A stretch of DNA of 14,797 bases from assembly GCA_018376855.1 (NCBI GenBank), contig JAHAAN010000037.1, positions 1 through 14,797 on the forward strand, given 5' to 3'. A program made the position numbers and the translations under genes. The notes below the pieces were generated by a model. It made no database searches and had not been told where the DNA came from. It saw only the letters and a list, made by a program, of their open reading frames with translations. The DNA comes from Clostridiales bacterium (GTDB lineage: Bacteria > Bacillota > Clostridia > Christensenellales > QALW01). This document shows positions 7,096 to 13,831 of the stretch, in pieces. Position 1 is the stretch's first letter. Each line of letters opens with the position of its first letter.

Positions 7096-8028
7096 ATGAC
7101 AATCAAAAAACTGACAATCAGTATCCTAACGCTGCTGCTGACGCTTGCTCTGCTTGCCGGCTGCGCGGCAGAGCCTTCCGCTTCCCATTCCGCCGCGCCA
7201 AGCGCTTCACAGCCGGCGGAACTGAAAACCACCGACTTTTTAGGGCGCGAGATCACGCTTGCCGCCGTGCCGGAAAAAATCGTATCCCTTACGCCCAGCA
7301 ATACCGAACTGCTCTATGCGCTGGGCTTGGGCGACAAAGTTGTAGGCGTAGACGCCTCCTCCAATTATCCCGAAGAAGCTGCCGGCAAAGCAATCGTGGG
7401 TGATTACAGCAGCGTCAACGTGGAAGCCGTTATTGCTCTCGCTCCGGATATGGTTTTTTCCAGCACCGCCCTTCAGGCCGATACGATCTCCGCGCTTGAA
7501 AACGCAGGCATCAAGGTAGTCGCCAGCGAAGCGGGAACCTATGCGCAGCTCAAAGAATCTGTCTCCATGATCGGCCTGATGGGCGGCGCGCAGCAAACCG
7601 ATATCGATACCCTGCTGCACAGCATCGAGGCCAAGGAAGCGCAGCTCAAAGCGCTCGCCGGCGAAACGCCCGTAAGCGCATATTATATCGTCAGCTACGG
7701 CGAATACGGCGATTGGTCCGTCGGCCCCGGTTCCTTTATCTTCGATGTTCTGTCCATGGGCGGAATCGAACTCATCACAAAGGATATGGCGTTCGCCTTC
7801 CCGCAGTATTCATTGGAACAGCTCACCGCCGCCGACCCCGAATGGATCATCAACGGCGCTTACGGCGCTTCGTTAGAGGAGCTTCGCGCCGCGCAGGGGT
7901 ACGGAGAGCTGACCGCCGTTAAGGAGGGTCGCTTCATTTCCGCAGATGTGGATAAAATGAACCGCCCCACCGAACGCCTGCTCGACGAGGCTATCTCCGT
8001 GGTTTCACAGATCAAAGCGGCGCAGTGA
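7096..8028 (+). CDS. btuF: Vitamin B12 ABC transporter, substrate-binding lipoprotein
   Basis: Extracytoplasmic binding protein that captures cobalamin and delivers it to BtuCD. With the ATG at 7096 the product has 310 residues: a signal peptide with basic start (MTIKKL) and hydrophobic core, then lipobox LLAGC with Cys23 as the lipid anchor, a Ser/Ala/Pro-rich tether to about residue 45, and a TroA-type class III binding domain (DFLGREITLAAVPEKIVSL, then LGLGDKVVG, LAPDMV, ending in a C-terminal lobe). The frame continues 14 codons upstream to a TTG at 7054, but this would spoil the signal peptide and has no ribosome site. The family also binds iron siderophores or heme; the cobalamin riboswitch directly upstream decides for B12. 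The gap to btuC is 114 nt without a terminator, so they are co-transcribed. Confidence 0.88.
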   Translation: MTIKKLTISILTLLLTLALLAGCAAEPSASHSAAPSASQPAELKTTDFLGREITLAAVPEKIVSLTPSNTELLYALGLGDKVVGVDASSNYPEEAAGKAIVGDYSSVNVEAVIALAPDMVFSSTALQADTISALENAGIKVVASEAGTYAQLKESVSMIGLMGGAQQTDIDTLLHSIEAKEAQLKALAGETPVSAYYIVSYGEYGDWSVGPGSFIFDVLSMGGIELITKDMAFAFPQYSLEQLTAADPEWIINGAYGASLEELRAAQGYGELTAVKEGRFISADVDKMNRPTERLLDEAISVVSQIKAAQ

Positions 8029-8142
8029 TCCCACCGCGCAAAAATTCTTAAATCCTGGGCCTTGCCATTTTCCACGGTATAACCAAGCTCGATTCAAAGG
8101 CTTTGTTTCTACCAAGCTTTTAGAAAGGAAGCTCTGCTTTCT

Positions 8143-9144
8143 ATGAAAAAACAAAACGCCCGTTTTCAGCTATGCTTCATCATTCTGCTCCTGCTTTTAG
8201 CCGCCGCCGTACTGGCAGGCTGCATGTTCGGCAGCGTTCACTACAGCGTGCAGGAGGCTTGGCAAGCGCTCTTTTATGCGGAAGGCCCCGCTGCAAAGAT
8301 CGTGCGCCCGCTGCGCCTGCCGCGCGTGCTGGGCGCGCTGCTTGTAGGCGGCATATTGCCCGTTTGCGGCTGCGCGCTGCAGGGGCTATTCCGCAACCCC
8401 ATGGCGGACACGGGCGTGCTGGGCGTTTCAGGCGGCGCAGGCTTAGGGGCGACGGCCGCCATCGTTTTAGGCTTAGGCGCGGGAACTTTAGGTCCTGCGG
8501 CCGTTACCGTATGCGCGTTTATCGGAGGCATTCTCGCAGCTGTGCTCGTCTATTCGCTCGCGCTTGTAAAAGGGCGCGTCAGCACTACGGCGCTTTTGCT
8601 CAGCGGCGTATGCGTTTCCTCGCTGGCAAGCGCGGCGCAGTCTCTTTTGATGCTGTGGGATCGTGCCAAGCTGGAAAGCGTTTTCGGTTTCCTGATGGGC
8701 TCTCTTGCTTCCGCAAGCTACGAAGAACTGCTTTGGACCTCACCTGTGATTCTGTTCTGCTTCGGCGCGCTCCTGCTGCTGGCAAAGCCTTTGGATCTGC
8801 TGCTTTTAGGCTCTGAGCACGCGCGAAGCTTGGGTGTTCCCGTCGGCGCAATCCGCGCCTGCGTGCTGCTGTTCTGCGCGCTGGGCTGCGCCGCGGCAGT
8901 TTCCTTCAGCGGCGTGATCGCATTCGTGGGGCTGATTATCCCCCACCTGCTGCGAATGTTCTCAGGCCCCTCGCACCGGCAGCTGATGCTGCTTTCCTTT
9001 CCTGCCGGCGGGATCTTCCTAATCCTGACTGACCTGCTCTGCCGCACGCTGATTCCCGGATACGAGCTGCCGATCGGCGTTTTCACCAGCCTTGCAGGCG
9101 CGCCGTTTTTCCTGTTCCTTCTCAAACGCAAGGGGGTGGAATAA
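8143..9144 (+). CDS. btuC: Vitamin B12 ABC transporter, permease
   Basis: FecCD/BtuC-family inner-membrane subunit; as a dimer it forms the channel through which cobalamin enters the cell. The 333 residues are normal for the family. Visible marks are an N-terminal membrane helix, RPLRLPRVLGALLVGG near 51-66, LQGLFRNPMADTGVLGVSGGAGLG in the next segment, the GLIIPHLLRM region that contacts the ATPase near 266-275, and many hydrophobic helices (about ten). The ATG follows AGAAAGGA (8122-8129) by 13 nt. The 11-mer GAAAGGAAGCT at this site is identical to that before btuF, and AGAAAG (8122-8127) can pair with CTTTCT (8137-8142). Family and position are clear; the B12 specificity is by context. 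Confidence 0.92.
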   Translation: MKKQNARFQLCFIILLLLLAAAVLAGCMFGSVHYSVQEAWQALFYAEGPAAKIVRPLRLPRVLGALLVGGILPVCGCALQGLFRNPMADTGVLGVSGGAGLGATAAIVLGLGAGTLGPAAVTVCAFIGGILAAVLVYSLALVKGRVSTTALLLSGVCVSSLASAAQSLLMLWDRAKLESVFGFLMGSLASASYEELLWTSPVILFCFGALLLLAKPLDLLLLGSEHARSLGVPVGAIRACVLLFCALGCAAAVSFSGVIAFVGLIIPHLLRMFSGPSHRQLMLLSFPAGGIFLILTDLLCRTLIPGYELPIGVFTSLAGAPFFLFLLKRKGVE

Positions 9145-9145
9145 A

Positions 9146-9916
9146 ATGTTGGAAGCTCAAGGCATTTCCTACGCCTACGGGAACCGCCCCGTGCTTATAG
9201 ACGTCAGCCTGTCCTGCGCGCCGAACGGATTAACGGTGCTGCTGGGGCCAAACGGCTCCGGCAAGACCACGCTGCTGCGCCTGCTTGCAGGCGTTGAGCG
9301 GCCGCAAAGCGGGCAGATTCTGCTCAGCGGGAAACCCATCCGCTCCTACCGCGGACATGAACGCGCGCGCATACTTGCATATGTTCCGCAAAACGCCTCT
9401 CTTCCGTTTCGCTTCACCGTTTCCGAGGCCGTACTGATGGGGCGCTACCCCTACGCCGGCGCACTGAAAGCCCATAGCCGCGAAGATCTTAACGCCGCGC
9501 ACAGCGCCATGCTCAGCACGGATATCGCCCATCTGGCAGACCGCTCCGTAACCGAGCTCAGCGGCGGCGAGCGCAGGCGCGTATTTTTGGCGCAAGCCTT
9601 GGCGCAGGGCGGAAGCTGTCTGCTTTTAGATGAACCGATCGTAGGGCTTGACGAACGGCACATTCTCTCTTTTATGCACCTGCTTAAAAAGCTTTCCAAA
9701 ACACAGAGCATCCTCTGTGTGCTGCACGAGCTGGAGCTTGCCGCCCGCTTTGCCGACCGACTGGCCATCCTGAACGCCGGCCGCCTGTATGCCTGCGGCG
9801 CGCCGAGCGAGATCCTTTCTCCCCAGCTGCTCAAAACGGTCTATGGCATAGAGGGCAAACTGTTTTTTCACGATTCCCTCCCCTATCTTGCCAAACGCCT
9901 CCCAAAAACAGAATAA
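9146..9916 (+). CDS. btuD: Vitamin B12 ABC transporter, ATPase
   Basis: Cytoplasmic ATPase that powers the BtuCD importer. The ATG at 9146 lies one base after the btuC stop, with GGGGTGG just upstream inside the btuC end; this tight junction fixes the start, and an 18-codon upstream extension inside btuC is unlikely. The 256-residue protein has every motif of the class: Walker A GPNGSGKTT (34-42), Q-loop Gln82 in YVPQ, signature LSGGE (138-142), Walker B CLLLDEP with Glu163, D-loop GLDE, and switch His194. Nothing is missing. It is last in the operon, and a terminator follows within 50 nt. Members that serve siderophore importers look alike; B12 is inferred from the riboswitch. Confidence 0.93.
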   Translation: MLEAQGISYAYGNRPVLIDVSLSCAPNGLTVLLGPNGSGKTTLLRLLAGVERPQSGQILLSGKPIRSYRGHERARILAYVPQNASLPFRFTVSEAVLMGRYPYAGALKAHSREDLNAAHSAMLSTDIAHLADRSVTELSGGERRRVFLAQALAQGGSCLLLDEPIVGLDERHILSFMHLLKKLSKTQSILCVLHELELAARFADRLAILNAGRLYACGAPSEILSPQLLKTVYGIEGKLFFHDSLPYLAKRLPKTE

Positions 9917-9963
9917 AACCCCGCCCGCCGAATCAAAGACCAAACCATGTTAAATTCTTAATA

Positions 9964-9990
9964 AGCCGCTTTTCCCAGCGGCTGTTTTTT
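9964..9990 (+). terminator. Terminator of btuFCD
   Basis: A perfect stem AGCCGCT (9964-9970) and AGCGGCT (9977-9983) with a 6-nt loop is followed by G and six T residues. It lies 48 nt past the btuD stop codon and ends the B12 operon. Confidence 0.92.
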
Positions 9991-10042
9991 ATTGTGGAAC
10001 AATTTGTGATGTAGTAGCCACAGTTAAAAAATTACAGAAAAA

Positions 10043-10089
10043 AATGCGTCAACACTTCTTCAGAACAGAAACGCATTGCGTTTTTATTT
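10043..10089. terminator. Probable bidirectional terminator
   Basis: AATGCGT (10043-10049) pairs with ACGCATT (10071-10077), with a small inner TTC/GAA pairing in the loop. T-rich tracts follow on the plus strand (10081-10091), and an A-run precedes it, which is a U-tail for the minus strand. A smaller hairpin AACGC/GCGTT (10070-10082) overlaps and also ends in T residues. It may back up the btuFCD terminator and stop leftward read-through. Confidence 0.55.
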
Positions 10090-10411
10090 TTGCCTCCTTC
10101 TGAGCTTAAATATAAAAATATAGATTCTTTTGCATAAAGAACGGTTTTTCAATAAATTTTATACTGCAGAAGAAAAATAAAAAACAAAGAGTTTTGCGCC
10201 ACATGAAATAGTTATATCTCGCCGGAAATGAAAATCACGACCGCTCCTTTAGTGTAACGAAAATAGAAGTTTTCGGCAAAACATTTTATTCAAAAAATTG
10301 ATATATCAAAAACAAAAAAGCCTGTTACTGTACGGCATTCAAAATATGGCCGTTGAAAGAGACCGAAACATCGCGACAAAAGACAATTTGAACGCGCATG
10401 TCATTCTAATG

Positions 10412-10427
10412 TAAGCATGCATGCTTA
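10412..10427. repeat. Perfect 16-bp palindrome
   Basis: TAAGCATGCATGCTTA is its own reverse complement over all 16 bases and contains the repeated unit GCATGC. It lies in a gene-free stretch, so it is not a plain operator for a nearby gene, and no T-run makes it a terminator. It could be a binding site or recombination remnant; no function is assigned. Confidence 0.5.
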
Positions 10428-10574
10428 AACTAAAGGCAATGCCAAGCGATTACTTTATATTAACTGTTTCAGATTAAAATAAATTTAGTTTTCCCTATTG
10501 TTATAAACGGTAAAATACAATACAAATAAAGCGACAGATAGATAACATGCTTTGGGCGAAATTTGATGCAATAT

Positions 10575-10612
10575 AAAAAAGCGAAGTTGCATGCCTCCGC
10601 TTTTCGCTCTTT
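10575..10612 (-). terminator. Terminator of the PfkB-family kinase gene
   Basis: On the minus strand AGCGAA (603-608 region of 10.6 kb, i.e. 10603-10608) pairs with TTCGCT (10580-10585), extending through A-U and G-U pairs into the tail of U residues (A-run 10575-10580). It starts right at the stop codon of the kinase gene. Confidence 0.8.
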
Positions 10613-11618
10613 ATTGTTCCAAACCCTGCGCCGATATTTTTGCTTTCGCTCTTTCTTTCCAAACAGCGGCCGGAACACTTTTTTCATTGTTCTGCATAAA
10701 TGCTTCAATTTCCTCCGCAGAAGGAATACCCTCATAGATTCCTCTGCCGATTAAACTGAAATGGCTTACCGCATTGGCAAAACGGGCGCTTTTATAAAAA
10801 TCCCAATCCCTTGCAAGACCGGCAAGCATACCAGCGGCAAAAGCGTCTCCAGCGCCGGTTCGATCCACGGGCTTACATGCATAGGCCGGCACCCGTATGC
10901 AGGGCAAGCCGCCTCCGGGGCATACCAAAGCACCCTCCTCGCCCAACTTAATCACTACGCTGCGCACGCCTGCATTAAAAAACACATCCGCTATGCGCTC
11001 TGGTTTTGTTTTGCCGGTAAGCTTAAGCCCTTCCTCTCTGCTGCACATAAACAGATCCAAAAACGGCAGCGCGTGCTGGGCTTTTTCCATCCACTGGCCA
11101 TCGAAATCCCACGAAGTATCCAAAACAGTAAATTTTTTACGCTTGCGGGCATTGCGCAGCAGCCAAGCGCAGCGCGCGTCGTCGAAATTATCCAGCGTCA
11201 ACGCGCCGCCGATAAAAACAATGTCGCAATCATTGAGCGCAGCACCGTGAATATCTGCCTCTTCAAAAACGGCAGAGCAGCCGTGGCTACTGAAAATGCT
11301 TCGCTTTCCGGAGCTGTCCTCACAGATCACCGAAGCCGCCGTGGGTAATTCCGAGTCCCGCACGGCATATTGCATATCTACACCCTCGCGGCTCAGCGCA
11401 TCAACAAGCTGTCTGCCCGGCATATCCACACCAATCCGACAGCATAGCGCCGTTCCAACTCCCAGCTTCGCAAGACACATTGCCGTTCCGGATGCACATC
11501 CACCCACATGTATGCTGACCTGCTCTGCCTTGCTTCTGGCGCCGGAATGCACAAAGCCTTCCTTGCCCGAAACGATGATATAATATGCTGCATCACCGAT
11601 ACAAAGAACCTTTTTCAT
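10611..11618 (-). CDS. PfkB-family carbohydrate/nucleoside kinase
   Basis: ATP-dependent kinase of the ribokinase/PfkB fold; the substrate cannot be told from the sequence. From the ATG at 11618 the protein has 335 residues. It shows the first PfkB signature near 39-53 (GGCASGTAMCLAKLG), a central TVLDTSWDFDG segment, an NxxE-like position replaced by SREEGLKLTG (193-202), VIKLGEEGALV (222-232), and the second signature DRTGAGDAFAAGMLAG (252-267) with catalytic Asp258 and the GAGD anion hole. I chose ATG 11618 because GGAGAGGG lies just before it; a GTG seven codons upstream would put that site inside the gene. It has its own consensus promoter and terminator, so it is a single-gene unit. The asparagine of the usual NxxE motif appears changed to Cys/Ser, so the divalent-metal contacts may differ. 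No sugar transporter or hydrolase adjoins to suggest the substrate. Confidence 0.88.
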   Translation of the reverse strand: MKKVLCIGDAAYYIIVSGKEGFVHSGARSKAEQVSIHVGGCASGTAMCLAKLGVGTALCCRIGVDMPGRQLVDALSREGVDMQYAVRDSELPTAASVICEDSSGKRSIFSSHGCSAVFEEADIHGAALNDCDIVFIGGALTLDNFDDARCAWLLRNARKRKKFTVLDTSWDFDGQWMEKAQHALPFLDLFMCSREEGLKLTGKTKPERIADVFFNAGVRSVVIKLGEEGALVCPGGGLPCIRVPAYACKPVDRTGAGDAFAAGMLAGLARDWDFYKSARFANAVSHFSLIGRGIYEGIPSAEEIEAFMQNNEKSVPAAVWKERAKAKISAQGLEQ

Positions 11619-11690
11619 GCCCTCTCCGCTCTGCTTCACACATCAATTATCCGAAGCTTATCGTTCATAACCATACTTTATCACTATTCT

Positions 11691-11719
11691 ATTTTACCTA
11701 ACACAAATTCGCATGTCAA
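11691..11719 (-). promoter_or_regulatory. Promoter of the PfkB-family kinase gene
   Basis: On the minus strand a perfect TTGACA (11714-11719) is followed after 17 bp by TAAAAT (11691-11696). Transcription would start near 11684, leaving a leader of about 65 nt before the ATG. It lies downstream of the terminator of the SulP gene, making the kinase independent. Confidence 0.85.
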
Positions 11720-11756
11720 GAGTTATCATTTTTTCTTTGCCTTTTCGCTTCAAAAG

Positions 11757-11786
11757 AGAAAAAGAACGCAAAATTCTTACGTTCCT
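11757..11786 (-). terminator. Terminator of the SulP transporter gene
   Basis: On the minus strand GAACG and CGTTC (11780-11784 and 11764-11768) close a hairpin that extends inward through A-U and G-U pairs and is followed by five U residues (11759-11763). It lies about 45 nt past the transporter stop codon. Confidence 0.8.
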
Positions 11787-11829
11787 TCAAATTGTTACCA
11801 TTATAAGCCGCTGTACAGCCAAATAAATC

Positions 11830-13491
11830 TTACGCGCCCTTCATTTGGTCCTCCGGGAACGGGCGCAAATCACATAACGCCCTTGCGGCGCTCCAATAAA
11901 AGCTGCTTTCTCCCGCCAAAGCTGTAATTCCCTGACGATCCATCATTCGTTTCGCCGCTTCGGAAACACCGCTGAACATCACGTCGATCCCGCGCGCTTT
12001 CCATGCCGCAATCATATCATAAAGGATCTGCGCGCCGGAAATATCAAGCTCTGAAACGCCTCGCATAGAAAGAAGCACGGTTTTGATGCCTTCCAGTTTT
12101 GTGTCAATCTCTTCAACCTTTTGCGTATTCGCAAAGATAATCGGGCCGTTGATATACACCACTAAGGTATCCTGATGGCGTTCCCGAAGAGCCGGGTCAT
12201 CCGTTCCCAGTCTGGCCATATCTACCCGATCGTATGCAACCTGCAGCTTGGAAAGCCGCGCCACCAAAAACACCAATGAGATCGCCACCCCTACCGCAAT
12301 AGCGACCACCAAATCGAACGCCACCGTAGCGACCATTGTTACGGAAAACTCCACTATAGAGCGCTTGAACCGGCCACGGAAAATATGCTTGATCGCCGCC
12401 CAATCATTCATGCGCCATGCAGTAACCATCAAAACGCCCGCCAGCGCCGCAAGAGGAATATTCGACATGACAGGCGCCAGCAGCAGCATGGAAGCCAGCA
12501 ATCCGAGGCTGTGAACCATGCCGGCCACGCGCGTTTTCGCACCTGATTTAATCGCCACGCTTGTGCGTGCAATCGCAGCTGTGGCAGGAATGCCGCCGAA
12601 AAACGGAACCAGCATATTCCCCACGCCCTGTGAGATCAGCTCCCGATCACTGCGCAGGCGAACGCCGGTCATTCTTCCGGCGCTTGCACCGCACATCAGG
12701 CTTTCGATCATACCCAGCAGCGCGATGCTGACCGCAGGCCCCAGCACGCCGGTAACGCTCTGCCACGAAAGCGCCGAAAAAGAAAGACGGTTTGCCGGCA
12801 TCAATGTCTGCGGAATCTCTCCCACCGTTTTTACAGGCAGATGAAAAATCATCGAAACAGCCGTTGCCAGCACGATCACTACAAGCGAACCGGGAATAAT
12901 GCCCGACCATTTTTTCGGATATACCGCAATCAGCACCACCGAAACCAACCCGATCAGCACCGTGATCCAATCGGGAGAGAACCCAAGCTGCCCGTAGCTG
13001 AAAAGCTTTGCGATAGCGCTTTCCCCGCTTGAGACCGTGCCGAAAAAGTTATCGATCTGCCCAAGCGCAATGATAACCGCAATGCCGGAAGTAAAGCCCG
13101 CAATGACCGGCATCGGGATAAAGGACGCTAACCGTCCAAGCCGAAACACCCCTGCAAGCACAAGAATCACGCCTGCGATCAGCGTTGCCAAAAACACGCC
13201 CTGCAAACCGTACTGCGAAACCACCGAAATCAAAATGGCAGCCATAGCGCCCGTAGGCCCGGAAATTTGATAATAGCCGCCGGAAAGCAGGCTCATCACA
13301 AACCCGCCGATAATGGCCGTAATCAAACCTGCCGCGGCATCCGCCCCGCCGCTGACGCCAAACGCCAGCGCAAGCGGCAGCGCTACGGCCGTAACCGTCA
13401 GCCCCGCCATCACATCCTTTGCAAACGCACCGCGCGAATACCCTTTAAACTCCTGCTTGAGATCACTAATATACTCTCTGATCAGTCTCAC
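11830..13491 (-). CDS. SulP-family anion transporter with STAS domain
   Basis: Membrane transporter of the SLC26/SulP family, known to carry sulfate, bicarbonate or dicarboxylates; the substrate here is unknown. The GTG at 13491 is the likely start, since GGAGG (13499-13503) lies 7 nt before it; this gives 553 residues. Residues about 25-415 hold many hydrophobic helices with family marks such as DVMAGLTVTAVALPLALAFG (26-45), YYQISGPTGAMAAIL (73-87) and GGIPATAAIARTSVAIKSGA (299-318). Residues about 441-520 form a cytoplasmic STAS domain with ELDISGAQIL, where Ser485 matches the position phosphorylated in anti-sigma antagonists. The gene has its own promoter and terminator. No sulfate-assimilation or carbonic-anhydrase gene adjoins to decide the substrate. 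Confidence 0.93.
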   Translation of the reverse strand: MRLIREYISDLKQEFKGYSRGAFAKDVMAGLTVTAVALPLALAFGVSGGADAAAGLITAIIGGFVMSLLSGGYYQISGPTGAMAAILISVVSQYGLQGVFLATLIAGVILVLAGVFRLGRLASFIPMPVIAGFTSGIAVIIALGQIDNFFGTVSSGESAIAKLFSYGQLGFSPDWITVLIGLVSVVLIAVYPKKWSGIIPGSLVVIVLATAVSMIFHLPVKTVGEIPQTLMPANRLSFSALSWQSVTGVLGPAVSIALLGMIESLMCGASAGRMTGVRLRSDRELISQGVGNMLVPFFGGIPATAAIARTSVAIKSGAKTRVAGMVHSLGLLASMLLLAPVMSNIPLAALAGVLMVTAWRMNDWAAIKHIFRGRFKRSIVEFSVTMVATVAFDLVVAIAVGVAISLVFLVARLSKLQVAYDRVDMARLGTDDPALRERHQDTLVVYINGPIIFANTQKVEEIDTKLEGIKTVLLSMRGVSELDISGAQILYDMIAAWKARGIDVMFSGVSEAAKRMMDRQGITALAGESSFYWSAARALCDLRPFPEDQMKGA

Positions 13492-13532
13492 CTTGACGCC
13501 TCCAATAAATGAACAAAATGTGAACAGAGAGC

Positions 13533-13561
13533 AGTATAGCACTTTGCTTTTGGAATGTCAA
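13533..13561 (-). promoter_or_regulatory. Promoter of the SulP gene
   Basis: On the minus strand a perfect TTGACA (13556-13561) and TATACT (13533-13538) are separated by 17 bp. The transcript would start near 13526, about 35 nt upstream of the GTG start, which supports the chosen start and excludes the longer upstream frame beginning at 13542. Confidence 0.88.
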
Positions 13562-13672
13562 AGGATATTGCAGCCATATGCGTTCCGCTTAAACAGAGTT
13601 TTTCACATATAGCGAAAACTGCGCAGCTGTCAGCGGCGGCTGCAAATCATAGAAGAAAGCCGCAATCGAAAC

Positions 13673-13701
13673 TTGACAAATTTGAATGTTTTTGATATAT
13701 T
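13673..13701 (+). promoter_or_regulatory. Promoter upstream of the MATE gene
   Basis: A perfect TTGACA (13673-13678) is followed after 17 bp by TATATT (13696-13701). Transcription would start near 13708, about 15 nt before the terminator-like hairpin at 13721-13760 and 125 nt before the MATE start codon. It is about 110 bp from the divergent SulP promoter. Confidence 0.85.
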
Positions 13702-13720
13702 ATCTAAGTCGAACAGCTAA

Positions 13721-13760
13721 AAAAGCGTAGAATCACGACGATTCTGCGCTTTTCTTTTTT
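13721..13760 (+). terminator. Terminator in the 5' leader of the MATE gene
   Basis: A 14-bp stem with one G-U pair (13721-13734 with 13740-13753) and a 5-nt loop ACGAC is followed by C and six T residues. It stands between the promoter and the MATE gene, so most transcripts should stop after about 50 nt unless read-through is allowed. It can be a conditional attenuator or the end of a short separate RNA. It is too close to the transcript start for a normal riboswitch aptamer in front of it. Confidence 0.88.
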
Positions 13761-13831
13761 GTTCCTCGCAGTTTTCAGGCAGCTTTCTCTCTGATAAAGA
13801 CTCCGCAATATCATTTTTACAGGAGGCATGT

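Larger units (their letters stand above)
9991..10574. other. AT-rich gap between convergent genes, no credible gene
   Basis: About 580 bp between the btuFCD terminator and the terminator of the kinase on the other strand. I see no coding frame with a usable start and ribosome site. The contents are a probable bidirectional terminator (10043-10089), the 12-bp palindrome TTGATATATCAA (10298-10309), a 16-bp palindrome at 10412-10427, and A/T tracts. A 54-codon open stretch at 10253-10414 has no start signal. The composition is much poorer in GC than the flanking genes, which fits decayed or spacer DNA, or a small RNA. Confidence 0.5.

Noticed and set aside
7096..9916. Siderophore or heme importer instead of B12
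   Set aside because: The three protein families are shared by such importers, but the complete cobalamin riboswitch directly upstream favours B12.
10253..10414. 54-codon open stretch ending with a 22-codon ATG frame from 10346
   Set aside because: There is no ribosome site before the ATG, the upstream part is A-rich low-complexity sequence, and no family is recognisable.
13492..13542. Upstream extension of the SulP frame to 13542
   Set aside because: It overlaps the -10 region of the consensus promoter and precedes the GGAGG site, so it is not translated.
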